This document shows positions 36,914 through 45,912 of a stretch of 64,000 nucleotides of DNA, piece by piece. Where the stretch lies: assembly GCA_963707135.1 (NCBI GenBank), contig CAVPOY010000043.1:1-64000 (forward strand), in the 5' to 3' direction. The position numbers and the translations under genes were made by a program. The notes beneath the pieces were generated by a model. The model did not search any database. It was not told the DNA's origin and was given only the letters and a program-made list of their open reading frames with translations. Source of the DNA: JBGSTR01 sp963707135. Its GTDB lineage: Bacteria; Pseudomonadota; Gammaproteobacteria; Chromatiales; Chromatiaceae. The first letter of the stretch is position 1. The number at the start of each line of letters is the position of its first letter.

Positions 36914-37066
36914 GGCCAGGTTTCGGGTATCCTTTCGGGTCTTGTCGCGGACACGGCCGGATTAGCCGATCGTCCGCAAAATAACCAAATCCAGTGGCTC
37001 GTGGTCCTGTTGGCGCCGGTTTGCACCGGAATCGGACCACGTTGTGGGGCCCGTGCCGCATTTTCG

Positions 37067-38836
37067 ATGAAGCATCAGATTCAAGAGCTGATCCGGGCCG
37101 CCCTCGCGACGCTGAGCGCCGAGGACGGGCTGGCCGTCCCCGACCTCCCGGACGCGCAGGTGGACCGCACCCGGGACCCGTCCCACGGTGATTTCGCGAC
37201 CAACGTCGCGCTGGTGCTCGCGAAGGCGGCGGGAGCCAAGCCGCGGGACCTCGCCGGGCGGCTGGTGGCGGCGCTGCCGGCGTCCCCGCTGATCGCACGG
37301 GTCGAGATCGCCGGACCCGGTTTCATCAACTTCTTCCTGGCCGAGGACGCCAGCCGGTCGCTGGTGCCGCGCATCCTGGAGATGGGCCACGGCTACGGTC
37401 GCGGCCATATCGGCGGCAGGAGGCGCGTTCAGGTGGAGTTCGTCTCCGCCAACCCGACCGGTCCCCTGCACGTGGGTCATGGTCGCGGCGCCGCCTACGG
37501 CGCCGTGGTGGCCGATCTGCTCGAGGCCGTCGGCTTCGAGGTCCATCGCGAGTACTACGTGAACGATGCCGGCCGCCAGATGGACATTTTGGCCACATCG
37601 GTCTGGCTGCGTTATCTGGAGCTGTGCGGCGAAGAGCTCGATTTTCCGAGCAACGGCTACAAGGGCGACTATGTCTGGGACATTGCCGCGACCCTGCATC
37701 GCGAGCATGGCGACGCCTATCGTGCGGACCACGACGAGGTCTACCGCGGCGCTCCGGCCGATGCGGACCCGGACGGGCAGGGCGGCGACAAGGAGGCCCA
37801 TGTCGACGCCCTGGTCGCCGCCGCGAAGCGCCTGCTGGGCGACAACCGTTACCGCTACTGCTTCGAGCTCGGGCTGAACACGATTCTCGACGATATCCGC
37901 GACGACCTGTCCCAGTTCGGCGTCGAGTACCAGGAGTGGTATTCCGAGCGCTCACTGGCCGAGCGGGGCGCGGTGAATCAGGCCATCGAGCGTCTGCGCG
38001 AGTCCGGCCACGCCTATGAGCGGGCCGGTGCCCTCTGGTTCCGATCCACGGACTTCGGCGACGAGAAGGATCGGGTCCTGGTGCGCGAGAACGGCCAGAC
38101 CACCTATTTCGCCTCGGACATCGCCTACCACATGGACAAGCTGGAGCGGGGCTTCGACCGGGTGATCGACATCTGGGGCGCGGACCATCACGGTTACGTG
38201 CCGCGGGTGAAGGCGGCGCTGACCGCGCTCGGCGACGATCCCGGGCGGCTCGACGTGCTGCTGGTCCAGTTCGCGATCCTCTACCGCGGCGGGGAGCGGG
38301 TTCAGATGTCGACCCGGTCCGGCGAGTTCGTGACCCTGCGCCAGTTGCGAAAGGAGGTCGGGCGCGACGCCGCCCGGTTCTTCTACGTCATGCGCCGCTG
38401 CGAGCAGCACCTGGACTTCGATCTGGATCTGGCCAGGTCCCAGTCGGCGGACAACCCGGTCTACTACGTCCAGTATGCCCACGCCCGGGTATGCAGCGTG
38501 TTGCGGCAGGCGGCCGACCGGTGCCTGGACGTGGAACCGACGTCCGGCACCACGAACCTGGAACGCCTGACCGAGGACCACGAGCAGGCCCTGCTGCGAA
38601 CCCTGGCGCGCTACCCGGAGGTGGTCGAGGGCGCGGCGCTCAACGCGGAGCCCCATCAGCTCACCGCCTATCTGCGCGAGCTGGCGAACGATCTGCACAC
38701 CTACTACAACGCCCATCAGTTCCTGGTCGAGGATGCGGCGCTGCGCGATGCGCGCATCAAGCTGATCCTCGCGGTCAGGCAGGTGCTGCGCAACGGACTC
38801 GGACTGATCGGCGTCTCGGCGCCGGAGAGCATGTGA
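37067..38836 (+). CDS. argS: Arginyl-tRNA synthetase
   Basis: 589 residues. N-terminal Arg-tRNA recognition domain ('SHGDFATNVALVLAKAAG'), HIGH-type 'NPTGPLHVGHGRGAAYG', 'DIWGADHHGYVPRVKAAL' and 'QMSTRSGEFVTLRQL' in place of KMSKS, as usual in ArgRS, then the anticodon-binding DALR domain ending 'GLGLIGVSAPESM'. ATG 37067 begins 'MKHQIQELIRAALATL'. It lies between priA and the SPOR gene, whose start is one base after its stop. Confidence 0.97.
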   Translation: MKHQIQELIRAALATLSAEDGLAVPDLPDAQVDRTRDPSHGDFATNVALVLAKAAGAKPRDLAGRLVAALPASPLIARVEIAGPGFINFFLAEDASRSLVPRILEMGHGYGRGHIGGRRRVQVEFVSANPTGPLHVGHGRGAAYGAVVADLLEAVGFEVHREYYVNDAGRQMDILATSVWLRYLELCGEELDFPSNGYKGDYVWDIAATLHREHGDAYRADHDEVYRGAPADADPDGQGGDKEAHVDALVAAAKRLLGDNRYRYCFELGLNTILDDIRDDLSQFGVEYQEWYSERSLAERGAVNQAIERLRESGHAYERAGALWFRSTDFGDEKDRVLVRENGQTTYFASDIAYHMDKLERGFDRVIDIWGADHHGYVPRVKAALTALGDDPGRLDVLLVQFAILYRGGERVQMSTRSGEFVTLRQLRKEVGRDAARFFYVMRRCEQHLDFDLDLARSQSADNPVYYVQYAHARVCSVLRQAADRCLDVEPTSGTTNLERLTEDHEQALLRTLARYPEVVEGAALNAEPHQLTAYLRELANDLHTYYNAHQFLVEDAALRDARIKLILAVRQVLRNGLGLIGVSAPESM

Positions 38837-38837
38837 G

Positions 38838-39419
38838 ATGACCACGGATTATCGGCGGGGCAACAGCACGCGACCCGCACCGAAGCGCCGGCAGGGCCGC
38901 TCCTGCGTCTGGTGGTTCCTGCTGGGGGCGATGACCGGCATGTTCGGCGTCGGGCTCTACTGGATGCTCAGCCTGTCGGCCCTGGTGCCCCCGCCGAGCC
39001 TGACCACGGCCGCGCCGCCGCGGCCGGCCCCGCCGCCGCCGAGCTTCCAGTTCCCCAATATTCTGCGCGACACCGAGGTCGACATCGGGAGCGGTCCGCC
39101 GCCACCACCGCCGGCACCCCGTCCCGAGCCGCCGCAGGCGGCGCCGAGCGAGCCGGCTCAGACTCCGACGGCGGCGGCCGGCAGCGGCGCGTACCTGCTT
39201 CAAGTCGGGTCCTTCAACCGGGCCTCGGACGCCGAACGGGTCAAGGCCCAACTTGCTCTGCTCGGAATCTCGAGCCGCGTGGAAACCTTCACCGCCAAGA
39301 GCGGCAAGCTCTACCACCGGGTGCGCACCGGCCCCTACCCGGGAAAGCAGGCGGCCGCGGACGTTCGCGCCCGGCTGAAGCGCGAAGGCATGGACAGCAT
39401 GGAGATCCCGATCAAGTGA
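38838..39419 (+). CDS. SPOR-domain protein (FtsN-like)
   Basis: 193 residues: short cytoplasmic basic tail, one membrane helix ('WWFLLGAMTGMFGVGLYWML'), a proline-rich linker (~50-115) and a C-terminal SPOR domain ('YLLQVGSFNRASDAERVKAQ', 'YHRVRTGPYPGKQAA'). SPOR domains bind denuded septal peptidoglycan, so a role in cell division is likely. In many related genomes the next genes are hslV-hslU; here the accessory island follows. Confidence 0.88.
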   Translation: MTTDYRRGNSTRPAPKRRQGRSCVWWFLLGAMTGMFGVGLYWMLSLSALVPPPSLTTAAPPRPAPPPPSFQFPNILRDTEVDIGSGPPPPPPAPRPEPPQAAPSEPAQTPTAAAGSGAYLLQVGSFNRASDAERVKAQLALLGISSRVETFTAKSGKLYHRVRTGPYPGKQAAADVRARLKREGMDSMEIPIK

Positions 39420-39500
39420 CGCACCCGCGAGGGTGACGGGCGGCTCCCGGGTTTCGCCACGGCTGGAGCCAATACCCGGGGCATCCCCCCGCGTGCGCGG

Positions 39501-39614
39501 TCACAGGCGCGGCAGTCCCCTAGCCAGGCGGAACCCCGGGTAGCGAAAGGCGCCAGGCGGATCGACTGGATCTGCTCGTCGTCGTCGCCAGCTCCGGTCA
39601 GGTCGCCGCGTCGG
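39501..39614 (-). pseudogene. Deleted remnant of an FGE-sulfatase-type gene
   Basis: On the minus strand it reads 'GDLTGAGDDDEQIQSIRLAP' and then, after a frame change, 'YPGFRLARGLPRL' and stop. These are the start and the extreme end of an FGE-like domain (compare 50851-50915 and 'GFRLARGLPN' at 50256), with the central ~190 residues missing. It forms the outer edge of the island, and the NERD gene's stop codon lies inside it. Confidence 0.65.
39550..39614. repeat. Direct repeat bounding the island, left copy
   Basis: 65 bases matching 50851-50915 in the same orientation with about 6 mismatches; both contain 'GCCAGGCGGATCGACTGGA' and 'CCGGTCAGGTCGCCGCG'. Both encode the 'GDLTG...DEQ.QSIRLAP' segment of an FGE-like domain. 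They are 11.3 kb apart and enclose the DISARM-like genes and ssb. Confidence 0.75.
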
Positions 39615-41192
39615 TCATTATCGTAATGAGCAGCGAGCGCGCTCGGCTCATGCCAACGTAATGGTCCGGTACGGCTTCGGCGGCAGTGGCGGGCCGCGGC
39701 AGATCGATCAGTATCACCGCCTCGTTCTCTAATCCCTTGAAATGTTGGATCGGAGCGAAGCTGATTCGCTGTGGCGGGAAGTCGAACACGGCGTATTCGT
39801 CGAGCTCGATGATGTCGGTGGCGAGTGCTTGTGGCAACAGGACGGCCGCCGATTCGCTAAAGGACAGTGGCGACAGGATGCTGATTTCGCTTTGCGACAG
39901 TCCACCCGGCCCGGTGAGACGTTCGATCTCGTCTGCCAGGACTGAAGCGGCCTCCTTCCGGCTCGCCGCATTATGATGAACCACTTTTGGCCCTTCTCCG
40001 GTTCCGCGCACCCCCATGTCGGCGCCTAGGAGCGACTTGAACTTGCTCCAGGATCTGGCGCGTGTTGCGGCAGTTGCGCGTCAGTGGAACCCGTGTCGCG
40101 CTGTAGGATTCCAGCAAGGCCAGTGCGTCCGGATCCGGCGCACCGAAATAGCCCGCCTGATTGTTGAGATCATGGAAGAAACACCATTGCCCGTTCTCCA
40201 GTCCACCCGCGAGGACAGCGTCCAGCTTTCCCAGGGGCTCCATGTCGAGCAGGTCCTGTCCCTCGTCGACGATCAGCGCGTCGAACCGATCGATGCCGGC
40301 TCGGCCCGCCGCGGTTCGCACGTTCTTGGCAACACTGACCGTGACTCCGGGCATCGAGAATTTCTTCTCCAGCCACCGCTTTAGCCACGGAGACTGGCAG
40401 GCGAGCAGGACCTGTTTGCCGGATGCCGACCAGCGACGGGCCAGCTCCATGCCGAGAAAGGTCTTGCCGGTGCCGGCCCCGCCGGTGCAGATCACCCGGG
40501 GATTGGCATCGACGATGTCGAGCAGGCCCATCTGGTCTTCGGTGAACGAGGCAACCCTTTCCTCCAGCTCGTCCAATGTCACATGCAACGGGATACCGAC
40601 ATCGAATTCCGGTCGCAGGAATCGCTTCACCGCACTCACGGCTTGGTCGCTCGCGCCCTGGCCCTTTCCATGGTTACGTCCGTGCCAATAGCGAAACAGG
40701 CCGGACAGCCAGCGCTCCATCGTTCGCATCGTGCGCGCGTCGGCCACCATCGCCTGGTCCCATTCGGCGCTGGAGACGGACCAGTCGCAGTCCGGGAAGA
40801 TCACCCCATAGCCCCAGGTGAGCTGCGAGGAGATCGCGGGTGGCAAGTCGGACTCGACCCGCTTGCGCAGCCCATGCATCGCCGATTCCGCCTGCCGAAA
40901 CGGGCTCTCATGCAGGCGGTTCCGCTGGCCCGTTCGGTCGGTCGAATACCAGACACCGTCCATGGCAGGAGATGCCGCCGCCCTTGACCTCCAGGACCAG
41001 CACACCGGGTCCGCCGACGATGACGAAGTCGATCTCGCCAAATCGTTTGTAGGCATGGCGGGTCAGGTTCAGCGAGTGGAAGGCCGACAGGTCCGAATCC
41101 GTGTCATGCTCGAACGCAGTCCTCAGCCGGTCGAACACACGCCACTCGCCACTGCTGTCGGTTTTGTGCGGAAACGACGGGATCATCCGCAT
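39598..41192 (-). pseudogene. NERD-domain UvrD/Rep-like ATPase, two apparent frameshifts
   Basis: About 530 residues. An N-terminal nuclease-related (NERD) domain ('GEWRVFDRLRTAF', 'RFGEIDFVIVGGPGVLVLEV') is followed by a superfamily 1 helicase-like domain with Walker A 'VICTGGAGTGKTFLGMELAR', 'DALIVDEGQDLLDMEPLGKL' and the C-terminal 'ISFAPIQHFKGLENEAVILI' and 'HYVGMSRARSLL'. The frame changes near 40970, just after the NERD 'EVKGG' motif, and near 40035. It is last in the six-gene cluster, 10 bases after the 89-aa gene. NERD proteins are predicted nucleases; if the frame breaks are real, this one is broken. Confidence 0.75.
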
Positions 41193-41202
41193 CTCGCGCC
41201 CC

Positions 41203-41472
41203 TCACCCCTTCATCGCCGAGCGGACATCGGCCTCGATCTTTAGTGGCACGGATGTCTTGGCGAGCGACTCGAACAGTAGGCCAGGATCGACCTCCGTAT
41301 TGACCGCCTTGACGTCGCCGTCGATCAGCAGATGGGCGCCGCGACCGTCCACCTGCAAGCGGTAGTCGCCCTTGCCCAGGCTGATCCGGGTCTTCAGGAC
41401 CTCTTGCCATCCCATTCCCCGGGCCAGTTTGAGGGCTCCATCGCGCTGACGTTTGGTCCAGCGCGGAGTCAT
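41203..41472 (-). CDS. 89-aa protein of the DISARM-like cluster
   Basis: 89 residues, 'MTPRWTKRQRDGALKLARGM' at the start and 'KTSVPLKIEADVRSAMKG' at the end, mixed charge. No family recognised. Its ATG overlaps the stop of the upstream gene (ATGA), so it is translationally coupled. The frame is intact. The strict coupling suggests a partner of the flanking ATPases, by inference. Confidence 0.65.
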   Translation of the reverse strand: MTPRWTKRQRDGALKLARGMGWQEVLKTRISLGKGDYRLQVDGRGAHLLIDGDVKAVNTEVDPGLLFESLAKTSVPLKIEADVRSAMKG

Positions 41473-42803
41473 CCGGGTTGCAGAAGCTCCAGCAAAGGGC
41501 GAACCCGCGGAGGAGCGGGCCCGAGATCCAGCCCGCTGCCCTGGTGCTGTTGGGCCATGGCCGCCATCCGGTGGGTCGTCGCGGCAGTAAGTCCGGGGGT
41601 GTCCTTCAGAGTCTGGGGGATCCCCATCCAGCCACTGCGGGCACCGAACAGCGCCGCCGCGACCACCAGGTCCTGATCCGTCAAGAGGGGCTGATCCAGC
41701 GCAAGTGCAAGCAGCTCGTCGCAACCCCGGCGCAGAAAGAACAGGATCAGACCGCGGGAAAAGGGCCGCGGGTGCCGCTTCAGAAGCTCCGAGGTGGTGG
41801 CATCGCCGAGACCGAGCAAGCCCCTTCAGGTCGTCGATCAGACGCGTCAGTGCCTCCTGCCACTTCGGCTCGGTCAAGCGCTGCCGTTCCTCGTCGAGGG
41901 TATCCAGCACCGCCTGATGGGTGTCCGGCGCGCACCAGGTCCCGGTATTCTTGTCCGCGTCGACCTTGGCGCCGACGATGGCGCCGAGCAGTCGAATCAG
42001 TGTTCGGGTCTGTACCTCGCTCTCGTCCGGAGCGCCGGTGCCCTTCGCCCATTGGAGCACCGCATGCAGTAGCGGATCGTCGGTGTGGTCGGGCGCCGAC
42101 GTCGGCGGGATCGGCCAACCGCCGTGCGGCCTCTACCAAGGCATTCCCCCGGTTGCCGAGCCCGACGAGCAGGGCCTGCACCGCGCCGACCGCCGAGACC
42201 TGGTGCGGCGACTGATCCCGATCGGGCAGCGCCAGTCCCTCGATCGGCCAGGACGGACCGCGGTCCCGACCGGAACAGGCTTGGCCTTGACCTGCTGCTT
42301 GTAGGCATCGATCGGGACGTTGGCATAGTCCGCGGCCTGCTCGCGGAACGTCGCACGGGCCTCCTTGGACGGAAACAGGATGGCTTGCAGCCAGCCGATC
42401 GGCAGCGGCGCCGGAACGAAGAGCATCTGCTCGTCGCCGCTCGCCTCGTCGGGCCATTGCAGCTCCCGCAGCTGCCCCTGGCCGTCGAGCGCCCGGATCG
42501 GGCCGCGCAGTGTACCCAGGTCGATGGCGGCAGCGACGCCCTCGGAGGTGACGCGCCTCCGCGGTCGCCTGCTCCAGCGCACCGGGCGGGAATTCGCTCC
42601 GCGAACAGCGGAATCCAGCCCGGCGCGACGGACAACGGGTCCAGGTAGTACTTGCGTCCGAACCCCTTGGGCCCGGTCACCAGCCCCGCGGCCAGCAGGA
42701 ACATCAGATTGAGCTGATTCGTCGCCAGGTGCCAGACCAGGCGCGGCTCCGCGCTACGGGTGAGCCTCCTGGGCGTCAATTCGAGCTCGGGTTGTTCGGA
42801 CAT
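41469..42803 (-). pseudogene. Unknown ~445-aa protein of the DISARM-like cluster, frameshifted
   Basis: Starts at ATG 42803 ('MSEQPELELTPRRLTRSAEP', then 'LVWHLATNQLNLMFLLAAGL'). Long conserved-looking segments continue in different frames: 'ALDGQGQLRELQWPDEASGD', 'VGAVQALLVGLGNRGNALVE', 'EVQTRTLIRLLGAIVGAKVD' and 'LILFFLRRGCDELLALALDQ' to the stop at 41469. Breaks fall near 42590, 42255, 42085 and 41820. No known domain; no Walker, nuclease or methylase motif seen. Its start overlaps the end of the UvrD-like gene by 28 bp. It is a candidate system-specific component whose function cannot be guessed. Confidence 0.6.
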
Positions 42804-43993
42804 GTCATCTCCAACGTCTCAGGATGTTTTCGTCTTTCGGGCAGGATGGCCTCGATCGGACAGTCGCGCCCGCCCTGGCGCAGCAGGATCACTTGTTCAC
42901 GGGCGCGGGAGACCATGACGTAGAAACAGGCGCCTCTTTTCGTCCATCCAAACACTGTCGTCGAGATGACAGTGGTATTCGTCGATGTCCGCCAGGAAGA
43001 CGCTGTCGAACTCCAAGCCCTTCGCCGACTGTGCATTGATGACGAAGATCCCGCCTTCCGAGAAGCGGTGATCGCCGTTCGTCCTCACCGGATGCATAGG
43101 TAACGACCCGGGGCCGCCCGTGATCCAGGGCCACCGGGATTCGCTTCAGCGCATCGAGCCAGCGTTGCCGACATTGGTTGTTCGGCGTGATGATCCCGAT
43201 CAGCTTTCCCGAATCGCGGTCCGCCAGCTTCAGCACTCGCCGAACGACTTCATCGCCGTCCCAGCGACAGCTCGGGACCGTAGTCCACGAGGACCGGCGT
43301 GCGGGCGCAAGGCCGATTCACGGGCACGTTGACCGGCGGGCTCGCCGGGTCCTCGACGCAGAATGCGCGGGCGAGCCGGGCGACGCGATCGCAGTTGCGG
43401 TAGTTCTCCGTCAGCTCGATTCGATCGCTGGTATCGATGGCCAGCGCGTTCTCGATGTCATGCACACTGCTGTTCTCATCGGTGATCTGCTGGTTCTGGT
43501 CGGCGACGACATAGAAGTTCTCGAAGCCCAGCTCGGTGAGTGCGCCATAGAAATCGGGCGGCATGTCCTGACCTTCGTCGATGACGACAAAAGGGGTAAT
43601 CGGTGGAGGGATCACCTCGGGCGCTCGGCTCAATCCCGCGTTTACCTGCTCCCAGTCGATTTGGTAGGCGTTCCCGTTTCGCACCGGACAAGGTTGGGAC
43701 AGCGCTCGGCGGTAGACGCTCTTGAGCCATCGAATCCAGGGGTGAGCATTCACCGCGCCCCCCACGAGCTCCCGGCTGGCCTCCAGCAACAACTGGTTGT
43801 AGACGAGAAACACATACTGCTGACCGCCCATTAGCCGATGCTGTCGGCGAGTGCGGAGAAGGGCGACCACGGACTTGCCGGTCCCCGGGCCGCCGACGAT
43901 CAGGTGACAGCCCTCGTTCGGCAGGAGTCGGGCACGCTCCTGCTCCTTGCTCAGCTCTTGAATATCCGGGAGCGCCCAAGCCCGCTTGGCCAT
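42776..43993 (-). pseudogene. UvrD-like ATPase of the DISARM-like cluster, three apparent frameshifts
   Basis: About 405 residues from ATG 43993. Walker A 'CHLIVGGPGTGKSVVALLRT', Walker B 'FVVIDEGQDMPPDFYGALTE', motif III-like 'NFYVVADQNQQITDE', 'IELTENYRN' (motif IV), then in other frames 'GIITPNNQCRQRWLDALKRI', 'INAQSAKGLEFDSVFLADID' (motif V) and 'FYVMVSRAREQVILLRQGG' (motif VI). This is a compact SF1 helicase-like ATPase, related to the one in the NERD protein. Breaks fall near 43262, 43090 and 42930. It starts 5 bases after the drmB stop. Confidence 0.75.
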
Positions 43994-43998
43994 GACGA

Positions 43999-45912
43999 TC
44001 AGTCCCCGCCGGCGAAGGCCAGCAGCGGTTGGATCGTGCCGCCGAGATCGCCGGCGACGAAGACGCGGTCGAGCAGCAGGTTGCCGAACTGGCAGCTCGG
44101 CTCCGGCACCAGGGCGCAGGCATGGCAGGCGGCACGGTTGAGCTGGCTCGGTCCCTGGCCCTCGTGCTCGGCGCAGACCGGGTCCAGGGAGCACCAGTCC
44201 GCATGATCGAAGACGCTCGCGAGCAACTGAATGAAGCGCGCCTCGGCTGCGCCAGCTCGGCGAGTCCGCCCAGGGAGCCTGCGATGTCCGGTACTGCCAC
44301 GTAGGCGAGGATGCCGGTCATCGGTGTCTTGCCGCCGGCGCAGTAGATGCGCTCGCGGATCGAGGCGGCCGGGTAGCCGGCCTCGGCCTCCAACCGGCGA
44401 ATCAGCAGGTGCGCCAGCGTATGCAGCAGGATGAACCTGGGGGTGAGCGGTGACGGCGGCTCCTCGTTGAGGCGGATACCGGCCTGCTCCAGGCGCTGCT
44501 GCATGGTCCTGGCGCGGCTGTACCAGGCCGTCCTGCCGCTCCCAGCGCTGTAGCATCGCCTCGTCCAGGGTGAAGAAGATGCCTTCGCCATAGAGCTCGA
44601 TCGCCGGCAGCCAGGGTTGGCTGCCGTCGAGGTCCGGCGGCACCAACCGGCCGGCGGGCTCCATTTTATCGCCGGTGCTGTTCGGACGGATGCGGTCGTC
44701 GAACCGCTGGTCGACCCGCGCGAAGCCGAGGAAGATGCGAATCTCGCGCAACCGGGTGACGGCCACCAGCTGATGCACGGCCCCCCGAATTACCCGCGTT
44801 CGCGATCCTTCGCCGTCGCCGAGCGCCAATTCCCGCCAAGCCGCAGTCTGGTCGTCGGTGATGAAGTCCTCTCCCTCGCAGCTGGTCGGGGATCGGCTTG
44901 GTCAGGGCCTGGTACTCCTTCTCCTGCAGCTGGCCGTGGGTCGCGGTCTCGCCGTAGAGCGGCCACCCCTTGTCGATCTCCCGTAGGGCAGCTTCCAGCG
45001 CCTGCGGGGTGCAGCCGAATTCGTCGGACAGGCGCCGCAGCAGGACCCGGCGCTGCCAGGGCGGTGCGGCAACGCTCCAGCTCGTTGCGCGCGGCGTGGT
45101 TGCGATACAGCCGATCCAACACACTATCGCGCGCCACTTGGGACTCGGGTGGGATCACCAACCCTGCGGTCACCCGTGGTAGGTAGAGCCTTGGGTCGTT
45201 GACCTCCAGGACCTCGAACTCTAGTTTGCTGGGAACGGTGTCATCCGTCGGCCGCTTCTGCCAAGGCTGGCGGGCGGAATCGTCGTCCGGCGCTGCAAGG
45301 GCTGCCGCGGATTGAAGCCTGTCTCTGGCTATTGCATCTCTCGCAGCGCAGCATCCATTGCCCAGTTTTGGTGTTGCGCTGCAGGTGAAGGTAGGGCTCT
45401 TCCCGTTTCTCTCGACAGTCTTTCCCTGAGCCCGGTCCCTGGTGCGCGAGAAAATGCCATGGGACATCCTTCAGTCCGCCGTCGGGATGGGCGAGCACCC
45501 AGTCCACCTGTCGCAGGCGGGATTGCTTCGCGCAGCTGCAAACGGGAGTCCTTGGTCGCTCCATCGTCTCGATTCTCCTCGGAGCGCCACGGCAGGTAAT
45601 GGAGCAGTCCGCAGCTAGGGCAGCGTGTCCATCCGGGGAACCGCAGTGCTGGTACACAGACACAGTACTGTCGACCGCTCCGTTCTCGGCCAGACGGGCG
45701 AGAGGGGGTTGCCGTAGGGTCTTGTGGTCCAGGCCGAGGGTCCCGCGAAGCAGGTCCACATAGCAGAGTGGCTCCCCCGCCGTCTCGCCGCTCTTGTCTG
45801 TCCAGTAGCCGATGTCCTCGACCACGAAAAGGTCGTTGTCCGCTCGCACCAGGGCGCCGACGCCGCTGTAGCCGATCAGATGGGACCAGCGGGTCGGGAC
45901 GAACCGTTTCAT
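43999..45912 (-). pseudogene. drmB: DISARM component DrmB (DUF1998), about five apparent frameshifts
   Basis: About 637 residues from ATG 45912, overlapping the drmA stop (ATGA). N-terminal 'VPTRWSHLIGYSGVGALVRA' and 'LFVVEDIGYW' are DrmB-like. The C-terminal DUF1998 region shows 'LLHTLAHLLIRRLEAEAGYP', 'SIRERIYC', 'DWCSLDPVCAEHEG' and 'ACHACALVPEPSCQFGNLLL'. The conserved cysteines suggest metal binding. Breaks fall near 45305, 45065, 44880, 44530 and 44245. At 44245 one missing G would restore the frame. DrmB forms the core complex with DrmA in DISARM. As read it cannot be translated whole. Confidence 0.8.
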
